DNA from: Helichrysum umbraculigerum
Lineage: Eukaryota > Streptophyta > Magnoliopsida > Asterales > Asteraceae
Assembly: GCA_949592205.1 (NCBI GenBank)
Contig: CATIUR010000001.1
Location: forward strand, 73,815,059-73,879,058
DNA length: 64,000 bases
Reading direction: 5' to 3'
Below are positions 11,407-24,065 of the stretch, in pieces; within the stretch, counting starts at the first letter, position 1; each line of letters opens with the position of its first letter. Position numbers and translations under genes: made by a program. The notes under the pieces were generated by a model, which saw nothing but the letters and a program-made list of their open reading frames with translations, searched no databases and had not been told where the DNA came from.

Positions 11407-13857
11407 TGATGTAGCGTAAAAAGTCACATTTTTACCTACATTATATATACCATATTTAGGCATTTTATAACAAAAACATTCTTAAAACATCATTATTTGT
11501 CACATTTTGTTATAAAGGTGAAAACTTGATGGACTTTACAAAACTATACGAAAAGGGCTAAAAATACGTTGAAATGGGCACCAAATTGAGTCATACCTTA
11601 AATCTAATATAACCTCCATACCGAGACCTCACAATTGTCTTATTTTGTAGCCATGGAGATTACAATAACGTGGATATAAGGAAATCTCAAGATGGATCAA
11701 GGATGAGAAAGTTATGCAACAAAAAGCACAACCGAAGACTACGAGACGTATTCTGGACACGCCTGGGCTCCACGCATCCAATTCCTACCAAATTGGAATC
11801 ATTAGAAGCGTAACGGAATTACGAGACCATAGGCAAAAGAATCAAGTTAAACGGACGCGAAACGAAGAAGATACGGCCTTTCGAAGCAACGCGAAAAGTC
11901 AAAAAAAACACACGGGGCAGCACACGGCCACCCTACAGCCGTGTACGGCCTATAGGAGGCCATGTACGGACCTCAACTAGCCGTGTACGGCCTGGTTGAG
12001 GCTGTGTAGGGCCTAGACCCCCCCCCCCCCCCCCCCGCGTTCTCCTCTTGCTTCGTTTGCTTGTATTTTGGTGTTTGTGGACTTGTACACTTGATACCTT
12101 GGCTCCCCTATAAATAGATGGCCTCATTTCCTCTTTCCACACACCTTTCATCATTCCCACATCTCTATCTCTCTCACACACACACACACACACTCTTTCT
12201 CTCTCTAGTCTCTCTCTAGCTTTCTGTCTCTCTAGAATTAAGCTAGTAGAAGAGCTAGGTTATCGTAGCGGTAGTTGTAGCATTTGTAAGGATTTACTCC
12301 AAGACTTTGGGTCACGAAGATTTGTCTATAATAATTATTCAAGTTTTAATTATATATCTCTACTTTATTTCGTAAATATGATGTGCTTATATTATGTTTG
12401 CGTTGTATTTCTTGCTAGTGATGCCATGCTAGGTTAGACAAATCTGTGTTTTCTATGATAACGGTTATATTTAAGTAGTTATGATTTGTATAACATGTCG
12501 TTTCTCTGCCTGTATGAATTTAAACTGTATCTGAACTTATGAGCTGAATCTCTATTGTTTACCTATCCAACTTATGTTGTGGTTAGAAACTCCTGTTAAG
12601 ACCTGGCCTATTATTAGTAGTACGTCCTCTACCTATTCTATGTATGATGAAGCATTTGAACTCAACATGGCTGTATTCTCTAGATTGAAATTATATCATA
12701 AGAGATGAGGAGCATAGGACTAGAGATAGGTTAGATTTAAGCTTATATGTTAAATATCTTTGAGAGACCTTTCGGGATATTTATGATCAATCATCTGGTT
12801 ATATGAAATATACGAATTAGGAGTAGTTGTCTGTGTGCCTTTCTATTGCATGTTCTTGATTGATTGTTTCCTTAAGAATGTTGCATGCTAGAACTGACTC
12901 CCTGATTACTATATGTAACCGCATGATTAGGGTTTTCAGATACAAATTGAGTTTATACAGTAGAGCAATGTGTATGTAATAGTTATGATGATATGTATGA
13001 TTAATAATGAACAATTTAATTGACCGATAGACAAGTTAATCCAACCTATTCCGTAGGGTAACTCCTGTTCACATTATTGTTTATTCAACAATTCATGCCA
13101 TGATACCGACATCCATTTGTTAAAGATTGGGGAATAGGATTAGAGAATAACTGTCAATTGAATTGATCAATACATTTGGGAGAACTTCTGGTGTATTTGA
13201 TACCATATAATTACTATCCATGTGACATATTTTATATCTGATTATAGAGACCTTTACGTTAGATATCTGATAGGATCGTAATTATACTTCACTAAGAGTA
13301 TAGTGTATTCAACGAGTAATCTGGTAATTTAAGTCAATGCTACGGAAAAACCGTAAATCGGCACGGTACTTCATATAACGTTTAAATACGTGGGAAAGCT
13401 AAGGAACTGCGGTAGGTATAATACTTCGTATTGATTAAAATCTCCAATCACTCAATGGATTAATCATCATAACTAGTGGCTTTAAAACCCATGACTACTC
13501 ACTCAAAGCATATACCAACATCATAGTAAACACTCGCGTATCCACGGTTCTTCGAGCCTCCGTACAAACTCCCTTACCTTTCCTGCATTTTCCTTTTTTG
13601 TAGATTAGTTATAAAAACCAAAACTAAATCAATCTTAATTAAACCCTAGCTAAATTACAAAAGGTAATTAGAACACCTAAGATCCCATGTCCGTTGTAGT
13701 GTAAGAATGACACCTGAGTCAACATACCGCTTACTACCCTAGCAAATCTGATTAGGGCTGAAAGTAGTATTAGCTTAGGATTACCCCAGCTCTATAAATT
13801 TAAAACAACCTCTATGTTGTGCTCCCGTTGTGATAACGACCACTTTAGGATGCAACA
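11407..13857 (+). mobile_element. LTR A1 (5' LTR of element A)
   Basis: Starts TGATGTAGCGTAAAAAGTCA; ends near GGATGCAACA, 7 nt before the PBS. U3 contains CGTGTACGGCC-type repeats (about 11935-12010), an 18-21 nt C run (from 12018) and a TATA box TATAAATA at 12109-12116. CT/CA microsatellites follow at 12155-12240. The R-U5 part is about 1.7 kb and is conserved with LTRs A2 and C (for example TTATGTTGTGGTT near 12570 and GGTAACTCCTGTTCA near 13058). Confidence 0.88.
12109..12116 (+). promoter_or_regulatory. TATA box of LTR A1
   Basis: TATAAATA in CCTATAAATAGATGGCC, repeated at the same place in LTR A2 (24775) and, as CCTATAAATAGAGGC, in solo LTR C (20773). Confidence 0.75.
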
Positions 13858-13864
13858 AGTTTTT

Positions 13865-13883
13865 TGGCGCCGCTGCCGGGGAC
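13865..13883 (+). other. Primer binding site (tRNA-Asp type) of element A
   Basis: TGGCGCCGCTGCCGGGGAC, 7 nt after the LTR. This is the Asp-tRNA complement typical of Athila/Tat elements, with one mismatch from the usual TGGCGCCGTTGCCGGGGA that I know. Confidence 0.9.
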
Positions 13884-14043
13884 TATAATGATCGATTTTA
13901 GGTTTTTAGTTATCTTAGTTATTTAGTGATCCTTTCGGAAGATCAATGTCATCCGTAAGTTCCTTTTCCTGTCTTTAGGTTAGATTTTCTTTTAGATTAG
14001 TTGAACCCATCCTTTCCAAAACTCTACTTTCTACCAACAAGTT

Positions 14044-15949
14044 ATGACGAAAAAAATCACTCTCGCCTCATCAATCAAACAACTGCTAGAGGAACGAGGA
14101 TGACCACTTGAAATTAAGCCACACTTCATTAAAATGATCAAATCTCAGTGTCAATTTCATGGTCTCTCGGCTGAAAATCCAAACTCTCATCTTAGTAAAT
14201 TCATCAACCTTTCCGACACCTTCAAATAAACAGGATCCAATAATGAAATCACCCGACTTTACCTTTTTTCCCTATTCTTTAGCCTCTCGAGCACATATAT
14301 GGTTTTATGAACTCGAACCCAATTCGATTCGTACATGGGAGGAGATGGCTACCAAGTTCATTGCTAAATATTTCCCTCCGTCCCTACAAACCAAGCTTAA
14401 GAATGATATCACTAACTTTCTCCAAAAAGATAATGAATCATTAAGCTCTGCTTGGGAACGCTTTAACAACTTGCTCCGAAGATGTCCAAATCATCAGTTT
14501 GCTGAAACGAATCGGGTCTACACATTCTACAATTGTTTAAATCCTCATCACCAACAAACCCTCGATGCTGGTTCATCCGAAAATCTCATGCTACATACTT
14601 TAGACAAAGATTGGAGGTTGATTGAGACGATGACGATACATCAGCATGACTTGGAGCAAGATGAATCAACTTCGGAGGAAAGGAGTACTTCTGAACATGC
14701 CTTGGACACTTTAAAAACTCAAATTGAATCAATCACTAAAGTTGTCAAAGAAATGCAAGAACCTTCTAGACCCAAACAAGAGAAGAAACCTCAAAAGCTA
14801 TTCTTAAGCCAAAGGTCCAAAGAAGACATTCTTGCTACCACTGGTGAAACCTCTAATCAAGCCCATCATTCAAAATCTTTCATTAAGAGGCTAATCAGTC
14901 AACCTTCTTCTCAATCGTTGGTTCTTTCTTCACCCTCTACTTCTTCTCATTTAACTTCTTGTCTAAACACCGAAATTTTCAATAACTTCATGGTTGAGCA
15001 AAATAATATTAATAAACAAATTGTTGATTTCCAAAACCAAATTGACGGTTTACTTAGAATTTCAAGAGATTTAGTTAAAAACATGGAAGATAATGTAAAG
15101 AGGTTGTTTTTAAAAGTTGATGAGAAGCAAAGAGAAGAAGCGATTAGCAAAGCTGTTTATCATTCATCTTATAATTATGATGACATCCTTGTTATCACTA
15201 GAGGAGGAAAAGAAACTAAGAATGAGAAATCAATAGATATTTCACCAAACGGACCTTTTATTTCTTCACCTCCCATTGACTCAGTGCCAGTTAAGACCCT
15301 TGTCACTTGCCAAGAAGATGGAGGATTATCCTCAGCTATCTTGGACCCACCAACTGCATCTAAGGAAGTACTATTTCCTTTAAAGAAATCCAGCAATCAG
15401 CCAAACAGTTCTATCATAGCTGCTCGACTTGGATATGGCACACCTGTCACTCTCTTGAGGAGGAACCCTACTCCCGAAGTACCCGATTCATCCCTCACAA
15501 AAGACCAAATTCTGAAGACTCTCGAAGAGATGGAGTCAATGGTTAAACCACCTTCTTCACAATCTGAAAGATCAAATCTAGAGATCACTATCAATACGTC
15601 TTCTTCTGCTCAATTTCAGAGATTTGCATTCACTGAAAACAACGATACCATAACCACCGAAGACAATGCAATCTCTCACTCTTCAAAAGCAAAATATGAG
15701 CTAAGAAAAGATGAGCTCTTCGATAAACCAGAATGGGTTGAAATAGCATCAGCCGATAGTCCAGAGTTCCCTACAAAAGATTCTGAATTTCAGATGAAGT
15801 TCGATGAGCTTAAAAGAGACGAAATTGCAAGGATGAAACCTTCCATAGAAGAACCACCAGAATTGGAGCTAAAAGAACTACCCTCACACCTTGAATACGC
15901 TTTTCTCGAAGGATCTTCACATTTACTATTATCATATCAAAAGATCTAA
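14044..15949 (+). pseudogene. gag of Athila-type element A (frameshifted, with stops)
   Basis: The capsid-like domain is readable around 14270-14700: ASRAHIWFYELEPNSIRTWEEM, FPPSLQTKLKNDITNF and a YNCLNPHHQQTLDA stretch, the Retrotrans_gag pattern of Athila. A start at 14044 (MTKKITLASSIKQLL) fits, but that frame meets a TGA near 14101 and a TAA near 14227, and the reading moves to the 14159-15949 frame by a shift near 14267. Downstream the ORF is a Ser/Glu-rich linker of about 400 codons. I see no D-S/T-G protease motif, which Athila elements usually carry here. A second shift near 15930 separates it from the RT. Not functional. Confidence 0.8.
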
Positions 15950-17400
15950 AACCGGAAGAGAAAGCAAGACTTATTCAAGTGCTGAAGTCACATAAGAAAG
16001 CAATTGCTTGGAAGATTTATGACATTCAAGGGATCATTCCGAACTATTGCACTCACAAGATCTTAATGGAAAACGACTTCAGACCATCAGTTTAAAGGCA
16101 GAGGAGAGTCAACCCGAAGATTCAAGAAGTGGTTAAGAAGGAAGTTATCAAACTCTTGGATGCTGGCCTGATTTACCCTATTTCAGATTCCCCTTGGGTC
16201 AGCCCAGTTCAAGTTGTCCCATAGAAAGGAGGAATGACGGTTATCCCTAACGAAAACAACAAATTAATTCCAACATGAGCCGTCACCGGTTGGAGGGTGT
16301 GTATTGATTATCGTAAGCTAAATGAAGCCACTCGCAAAGATCACTTCCCTCTACCGTTCATTGATCAAATGCTAGAGAGATTATCAGGAAATGAATTCTA
16401 CTGTTTTCTTGATGGATTCTCCAGCTACTTTTAGATTCCTCTCGATCCTAAGGACCAAGAAAAGACGACATTCACATGTCCATTTGGAACTTTCGCCTAC
16501 CGACGTATGCCATTTGGCCTATGTAATGCACCCGCAACATTCCAGCGATGCATGGTGGCAATCTTCCATGACATGATTGAACAAAGCATGGAGGTGTTCA
16601 TGGACGACTTCTCAGTCTTTGGAGACTCATTCTCTACTTGTCTTTCTAACTTGGATAGGATGCTTACCCGATGTGAAGAATCAAACCTAGTTCTAAACTG
16701 GGAAAAATGCCATTTCATGGTAAAAGAAGGAATAGTGTTAGGACACCGCATATCAAAAGCTGGAATCGAAGTTGGAAAAACTAAAGTTAAAACTATCTCA
16801 AAACTTCCCCCACCTACTTCTGTTAAAGCCATCCGAAGTTTTCTAGGTCACGCCGGATTCTACCGTCGCTTCATTTAAGATTTCTCTAAAATCTCTCGAC
16901 CTATGACTCATCTTCTCGAAAAAGATACTCCGTTTTCCTTTACAGATGAATGTTTCAAAGCTTTTAACTACCTAAAAGATCAGCTTGTACATGCACCAAT
17001 AATGATTGCCCCAGATTGGAGCCTTCTATTTGAAATCATGTGCGACGCTAGTGAATTCGCAGTTGGAGTTGTATTGGGACAGAGGAAGGATAAGCACTTT
17101 CAACCAATATACTATGCCAGCAAGACACTCACAGACGCACAAGAGAATTACATAACCACAGAAAAGGAGCTGCTTGCGGTAGTATTTGCTTTCGATAAAT
17201 TTCGTTCCTATCTTATGTTGTCCAAAACTATTGTCTATACAGATCATTCAGCCTTGAAGTATCTTTTCAAAAAGCAAGATGCAAAGCCTAGATTGTTAAG
17301 ATGGATTCTACTCCTACAAGAATTCGACATTGAGATCAGAGATAAGAAACGAGCAGAAAACGTTGCAGCAGATCATCTAAGCCGATTAGAAAATCCTACA
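15930..17400 (+). pseudogene. Reverse transcriptase and RNase H of element A
   Basis: Translation from KPEEKARLIQVLKSHKKAIAW onward gives a standard Athila RT: WRVCIDYRKLNEATRKDHFPLP, MPFGLCNAPATFQRCM, catalytic VFMDDFSVF, then LGHRISKAGIEV and FLGHAGFYRRFI. RNase H follows from 16903 (DASEFAVGVVLGQR, KELLAVVFAFDKFRSYL, VYTDHSALKYL) and ends in AADHLSRLEN. Stops interrupt the frame near 16094, 16223, 16276, 16431 and 16876. Several of these replace Gln or Arg codons as expected from C-to-T change. The catalytic MDD and RNase H Asp residues are still present. Confidence 0.88.
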
Positions 17401-18674
17401 TTACAGCAGCTTGATGAGAAGGATATTCAAGACCAGTTTTCTGAAGAACAACTCATGCACATCGGCAAATACCATCAAGGATCCCCATCCAAAGATCCTT
17501 GGTATGATGATCATGCTAATTACCCGGTGAGAAAAATAATACCCAAGGGAATGCAGACTTCTCAGAGACGAAGATTCTTCCGCGATATAAAGAACTACTA
17601 TTGGGACGATCCTTTCTTTTTTAAGGTTTGACCTGATCAGATCATTAGAAGATGCGTCGATGGGAAGGAAGCAGAACAAATCCTTCAACAAAGCCACCAT
17701 GGGCCTACTAGAGGACATCACACAGTTAACCTAACAGCACGAAAGGTGTATGATTCTAGCTTTTACTAGCCAACCATCTATCGAGATACTTATGACCTGG
17801 TGAAACGCTGCGACATTTGCCAAAGACAAGGCAATGTGTCAGCAAGGAACGAAATGCCACTCACTAATATCCAGGCTTATGAGATCTTTGATATGTGAGG
17901 GTTAGATTTTATGGGACCCTTCCCTAAGTCTAATGGAAAAGAGTACATCCTAGTTGCTGTCGATTATATCTCCAGGTGGGCCGAAGCACAAGCTTTCCCG
18001 ACAAATGATGCCAGAGTAGTGACAAAGTTTCTCAAACAACTATGATGTCGATTCGGGACTCCAAGAGTTATCATAAGTGATCGTGGGACTCACTTTTGCA
18101 ACACTCTTTTCATGAGGGTCATGCAACAGTATGCCGTCACTCACAAGATGTTAACAACATATCATCCACAAACAAATGGACAAGCTGGTATCACGAACAT
18201 AGCTTTAAAAAGAATCTTGGAGTGAACAGTCAGAAGTCATGGGGATAAGTGGGCTGACAAATTAGATGATGCGTTGTGGGCATTCAGAACTGCTTACAAA
18301 ACATCTTTAGGGACCACACCATATCGTCTAGTTTATGGCAAGGCATGTCACCTACCAGTGGAGTTGGAATACAAACATACTGGGCGCTGAAGAACTGCAA
18401 TCTGGACACTTCTGTAACATGTTCCCATCAGAGAATGCAACTAAATGAATTGGCCGAATTAAGAAATCAAGCATATGAAAGCTCCCTTAACTACAAAGAC
18501 AGAACCAAGAGGATTCATGATTCCAAGCTTAAACTTTCAAGGTTCAAACCAGGAGATAAAGTGCTTCTCTTCAATTCGCGGTTCAAAAAGTTCTATGGAA
18601 AATTCAAGATCAGGTGGACCGGGACATTCACGATTTCAAAGGTATTTCCTTATGGTGCAGTCGAACTCAAATAG
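17401..18674 (+). pseudogene. Integrase of element A
   Basis: The zinc-binding HHCC region is recognisable (HHGPTRGHHTVNLTARKV, then RCDICQRQGN), followed by the core: GLDFMGPFPKSNGKEYILV with the first Asp and ISDRGTHF with the second. The third catalytic residue is lost: HPQTNGQAG has Gly where TNGQAE is expected. Stops fall near 17629, 17767, 17896, 18043 and 18223. The C-terminal part (FKPGDKVLLFNSRFKKFYGKFKIRWTG, 18276-18674 frame) is typical of Athila. No chromodomain is present. Inactive. Confidence 0.85.
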
Positions 18675-20110
18675 CCAGAAGGTAATTTTAAGGTTAATGG
18701 TCATCGGTTAAAGCATTTCATCGAAGACTTCCCCATCCGTGAGGATGTCTTTATCTTCGAACCACCATGAGTCAGCCAGAAAGGTACACGAGTCAAGCTA
18801 AGAGACTCGTTAAACAAAGTGCTCTTGGGAGGCACCCCAATCTTATCTTACTTTTTTTCTGTCCTTTTTTATTTCTTATTTTATTTTAATCTAGTGTTGT
18901 TATCACTGACCTAATGCATGCAGGCTTGCAACTTATCAGACCATCAAAATAGATTTATCTGAGATAAGTTTTACTTATACAAATGCAAAAGTTTAGATGA
19001 CATGTCATCTGTCCTTTTAGCATTTGTTCACTTTCTATCAGCATTACCTGTTTTTGTGATTACTTCAGGATGGATGCTCGGATCGAGACTGAGGATCATG
19101 ATGCTGAGAGGCAACCTAGATAAAGGAAATGACACAAACACATACCGAGGGCACAACCCAGATAGAGGAGACACCCCAGGCACATGAGAGCTTTACTTGC
19201 TATCCCTAAGGAGGGACTTGTCGATGTTCAGCTAGAGCATGAGAAGCAGGCCACATCACCTACAGCCCAGCCTGTGCCACCACAGACTACTCCAGTGATC
19301 AGACAGCCACCTACTTTTGAGTATGGCATCACCAAGTATGATCCCGCTGCTACTTGGGCCATGTAACCATGTTCCAGACTTTTACTGCACATCATCAGAT
19401 TCTTGCAGTTTTGTGTGAGATAGCCGGACTGCCGAGACCTACGGGACCACCCTTTAGGTTGGGACCAGACCCAGGACCATCTCGACCACCCTAGTACTTA
19501 TTCCCTCCTGCTGGATCTTTTGTTGGGCCTGCTGCTGGACCATCTATTGGACACCCTATTGCTCCTGCTGTTGAGCCTGCTGCCTCTGGGACCTCTGCAT
19601 CCATGGACCCAGTTCTTCGTGAGCAGCTTTTTGCCATGCTTGATGTTTCGAGCCCAGCTCCTGCACCAGTCTATGACAGGACTGCAGAGGATGAGTTTGA
19701 TCCTGAGAGCGATGACCTACTAGATGACGATTTTTAGTTTATTTTATCTTTATTTTATCTTTATCTTATTTCATGTTATTACTCTGTACTTATGTTTTGA
19801 CTACTAAGACGTGATACTCTGATGAGGTTATGATTACTGCAGAACTAGCTTCGTATGGAGTGGCTGATATTAAACTTCTGAAATCATTTGCACTAATTCT
19901 GCACGAACCTGGTCCAACTCCAGTAATCATCATTTATAAGGAAGTTCCTTTTCAGTATTTTCGTTTCATATATTTGCAATGACCCCCATTTCAAACTCTA
20001 AGTGTGGGATTAGCAACCCCATTCTTAGAGATACTTAAAACTAAAGTTGTTCAATAAAATCAATAAAACCCTAAGTGTGGGATTCTTCCTACTTAGTGGC
20101 AAAAACATTG
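18675..20110 (+). pseudogene. Post-pol region of element A with a decayed ORF
   Basis: After integrase comes a conserved Athila-type spacer including GTGCTCTTGGGAGGCACCCC (18818-18837). A coding remnant follows at about 19060-19737, starting MDARIETEDHDAERQPR and broken by several stops and shifts. It is Pro- and Gln-rich, with Ala/Pro repeats near 19520-19620, and corresponds in position to the ORF at 5968-6831 of element B. From 19740 to 20110 only AT-rich sequence and two AAGTGTGGGAT copies (about 20003 and 20073) are seen. No signal peptide or membrane span is apparent, so no envelope claim is made. Confidence 0.55.
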
Positions 20111-22542
20111 AGGACTGATGTAACGTAAAAAGTCACATTTTTACGTACATTATTATGCCCATTTCAGCCCAAATCTTGGAATAAACATCCAATAATCAAT
20201 GTTTTTATACTAAAAATGTATAATGGGCTAAAACTTAGACTTCCTTTCAAAAATCAATAAAAATGATCAAATAACGAAAAAAACAGAGCTAAAACGATTC
20301 ACCCATGATTCTAACATATAATTAAGCAAAATGAGCCTAATCAGTGTCATATGATTCCTCAGGAAATTACGAGAACGTGGGTGCAAGAATCGTTCAAATC
20401 TGACAAGTAACGAAGAAGTTAGAGCCAAACGAAGAACACATGAACTACGACTAGGCAACGAGACTTACGATCCAGCACACAAGACCACGAACCAGGACAC
20501 ACCACCCCCTAAGGGGCCGTATACACCCCTCAAGGGGCTGTATACACCCCTCAAGGGGCTGTATACACCCCTTCTAGGGCCGCATACACCCCTTTTAAGG
20601 GTGTATACCCCCTTTTTGAGGGTGTATACCCCCTTCTTGGTGCTGAATACCCCCCTGTTTGTGCCGAATACCCCCTTTTTGGTGCCGAATTTCATACCTA
20701 GGGGGTGTATTTCAGTGTAAATTATGAAGCTTGGGTGTGGAATTGTGGTAGCTTGTATGGTGATCCTTGGCCTATAAATAGAGGCATCACCTCCTCATTT
20801 TCAACACACAATTTTCACACTTCTTATTCCATTTTCTCTCTTTTTCTCTCACACACACTTTCTCTCTCTAGAATAGTAGTAGTATTATTTAGTTAGTAGG
20901 AGTTGAGTAGCAAGCTTATGAGCTTTGTACGGAGTCGCTCCGAGACTGCGTTTACGCAGATTTGTTTGTACGCCTATCAGGTTTTATTATATAATCTTTT
21001 CTTGTTATATTTAAATATGTTGTGCTTCTGCCATGATTATTTAGAAATGCATGCTAGATTAATTTCTATGTTAGGCTAGACAAATCCATGTTTTCTATGA
21101 TAGATGTTATGCTAGGGTAGTTATGCTTTAAATTACGCTGTTACTCTGCTCACATGAAATTAGGATATGTTTGAATTTATGATATAGTTCTCAAATGTTT
21201 ATCTATACAACTTATGTTGTGGTTTGAAACCTATTGATAGAATCCGGCCAATTACTAGAAATAGGTCCCTCAACTATTCTTTGTCTGAATGATTCGATGA
21301 ACTCAGCATGGCCGGTGTTCTCCTGATTGAAATATATCGGAGGGAGACACGGAGCATAGGATTAGAGATAGATTGGAATTATCTTCATATATCGAATGCT
21401 TTTGAGAGACCTTTCGGAGCATTCGTGACTTAACCATTTATCCAGAAACTCTGCCTGAAATAAATTGATATCTACCCATGTTACACAACTGCATGTTCTT
21501 GTTTGATTGTTGCTTTAGGGTATGCATGCTAGTATCTCTTTGTCTATTGCGGTTGTTGGATATATGATTAGGTTTTCAAACATAGAATAATTGCATGCGC
21601 CAGTTTAACATGCTAGAATAATGACAATGATCTATATGTAATAATGTTGAACAATTTAACCGATTGTTAGACAGACTTTCCCAACTTATTCTACGAGGTA
21701 ACTCCTGTTCATGTTTTTATTTATTCAACAACTCATGCCACGATACAGACTCTCAGACGTCCGAGACTGGGGAATAGGATTCGAGGGTAGTTGTCGGTTA
21801 AATTAGTCACTGCATTTGGGATAACTTCCGGTGTAGTTGACACTCCATATCTGTTATCCATGTGACATGTTATTTATCTGATTGCGGACAACTCTACGTT
21901 AGATAGATAATAGGATAGTAGTTATGGACCATTAGAATATATACAGTAATGATGATACGGGATCTATGAACGAGGCATCGGAACTACCATAAAATGGCTC
22001 AGTACTTAGTATAGCACTGGAACCACCTCTGGTGAAGTACAAACGCATGGAAGCCACGAAAGGCTGTAGGTACATTACTATGTTGAACATCGTTCATAGA
22101 CCCCAAGTTATCCGTCACTGCTAGGATTTCATTATAATTAAAGCCCTTAATTATCTTAACTACCCCTACTAGCATATACTGAAATCATAGCAAACACTTG
22201 CTAATTCATAGTTCTCTCAACTACCTCACTCCTCTTTTATTTTACTGTCTTTAGTTTATTAATTAGAAAACAAAACAAACCTCCCCAAAAGTTAAAAAAA
22301 TCCCAGCTAAATTACCAAAGATAATTAATCCTCCTAAGATCCCAAGCCCGTTGTGGTTTGAAGAACGACACCTGAGTCATACCTACCGCTTACTACCCTA
22401 ATAATCATATTATATAAGTAAGTAGTAGTATAGCTTAGGCTTCCCAGCACTACAAATATTAAAACCCACTGATCTGCGACCCGACGATTGGAGCAATGAC
22501 CGGAGTAAAATCCGACTGACCGACTGGCTGCACATCAACGAC
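20111..22542 (+). mobile_element. Solo LTR C of a related Athila-type family, with target-site duplication
   Basis: The LTR proper is 20116-22537 (2422 bp), with inverted ends TGATG...CATCA. It is flanked by AGGAC (20111-20115) and ACGAC (22538-22542), a 5-bp duplication with one mismatch. Joining the flanks recreates the module ATTGAGGAC|AATGTTTATT...AAGTGTGGGAT known from the same element family, which confirms insertion into element A's tail. TATAAATA lies at 20773-20780. No internal region is present, so a full element was lost by LTR-LTR recombination. Confidence 0.9.
20511..20705 (+). repeat. Palindromic GTATAC repeat array in U3 of solo LTR C
   Basis: Roughly eight to ten imperfect units of about 20 bp, such as CAAGGGGCTGTATACACCCC, change gradually into AGGGTGTATACCCCC and GTGCCGAATACCCCC. 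Each early unit centres on GTATAC. The array sits about 70-260 bp upstream of the TATA box. Confidence 0.85.
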
Positions 22543-24065
22543 AATGTTTATTTTTAAGTGTGGGATAACAATATTCCTTACTTCGTATAATGAGCTTAAA
22601 TTTTTTCAAAAATGTCCTTAATTTTTTTAACTTGTACTCGCATGAAGCCAATAAGTCATTACTTTACCCTAAACTTTCAAAACAATTTTTGAGTCAAGAA
22701 TATATGTAAGGCTACGAAATTTTTTAAATAACTTAAAGGTTAGCAGAAAGAGGTAGAATCGGGTTAGATTCCATCTTTTTCTTAATGAAAGTCTAAGAGG
22801 GGCATCACATGACTGGGCACATACAACGCTATAAACTTGCGGTGAGGTAACTTGAGCATAATAGCATTCCTTTTTAATGCTTCACTTTTCGTTTGTTGTG
22901 TGTGACCAGTGAATGCATTTTGAATTAGAACTTGCTACTGACATGCGTTTCGAGACCATATTGATAGGTTCCATACGTGGCATAGGTGCAATTAGATGAC
23001 CTGGACATTTTTAGGAATAATCCCTTTTCTCATATCTTTTCAAGCCAACCCTTTCCGACACTTTTAGTGTTAAAGATCCCTTAGAAAACCCTGTTGAGCC
23101 TAAGCCTATTCATTTCTTTCAAAACCCTAAAACCACTTTTTCACCCAAAACTCACCATCAAACGTCTTGATAAAAGAAATTCCTGGGGAAGTGAGAAACC
23201 GCTATTTAGATGTCCTTAGCCACTCGAACAATTGCTCTTTCAAGTAATAGATTTCTGGTGACAAATTTCAAAAGAAGAACATCAAAAGAAACCACCTGAA
23301 GCTCCCAAAAGAATCATTCATGGAGCCGTTAAAATTATCTTGCAGAAGCTACAAAAGTAAAAAGAGGATGAGATATCTAAAAAGGAAAAAGAAAAGAAGA
23401 AAAAGAAAATAAAAATAGAAAAAGAAGTCTCAGAAAAATACCAAAAAGAAAAAAATAAAAGATCCAAGGAAGAATCATCCGAAAAGAAGAAATTCTCGAT
23501 AGATTCCCTTCTCTATAGGATTCAGTCAAATAAAAGTTTCTCACAACCTTAAGAGTTTCCGGAGTCAAGATCAGCCCTTCCAAAAATATCCATTTCACCA
23601 TACCTTACCTTTTCAAAATATTCACTTTTCACTCCCAAAATAAAACCCATCAAATGTCCTGAGATAATTAGTGCCATCCCTGTCTAAGTGGTGGAGATTC
23701 GATTCTCGATCAAGCTTATGACGATGAATGTTGCATGATTGGTATTATGAGCGATTTCGTTTGATCTAGATTAATAGGAAACCCGATACACTTGTGTGAA
23801 TTGAGTGATCACCTAGTGAGGAATCGCCCAGTCGTGTACATTTCAAGATCGCGAGAATTGAAAGCATGCCTAAGATGATCATTCTGAATAGTTGGATACG
23901 TCATGTGCATACCTCCTATGTTACACCCGAGGAATTATTTGATTATTTTCATATTTTTACTTATATTTGCGATTCCCACAAAACCATCTTTTTAGAAAAA
24001 GTTTTTGGGTATGATTGACAGGTGGAATTGATTGACGACAAGCAAAACTCTAAGTGTGGGATATT
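22543..24065 (+). other. Non-coding tail of element A up to the 3' LTR
   Basis: Continuation of the tail after the solo LTR. It opens with AATGTTTATTTTTAAGTGTGGGAT and closes with GACGACAAGCAAAACTCTAAGTGTGGGAT directly before LTR A2, so the PPT module appears at both ends about 1.5 kb apart. The middle is homologous to 7640-9110 of element B. No gene is visible. Confidence 0.75.
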
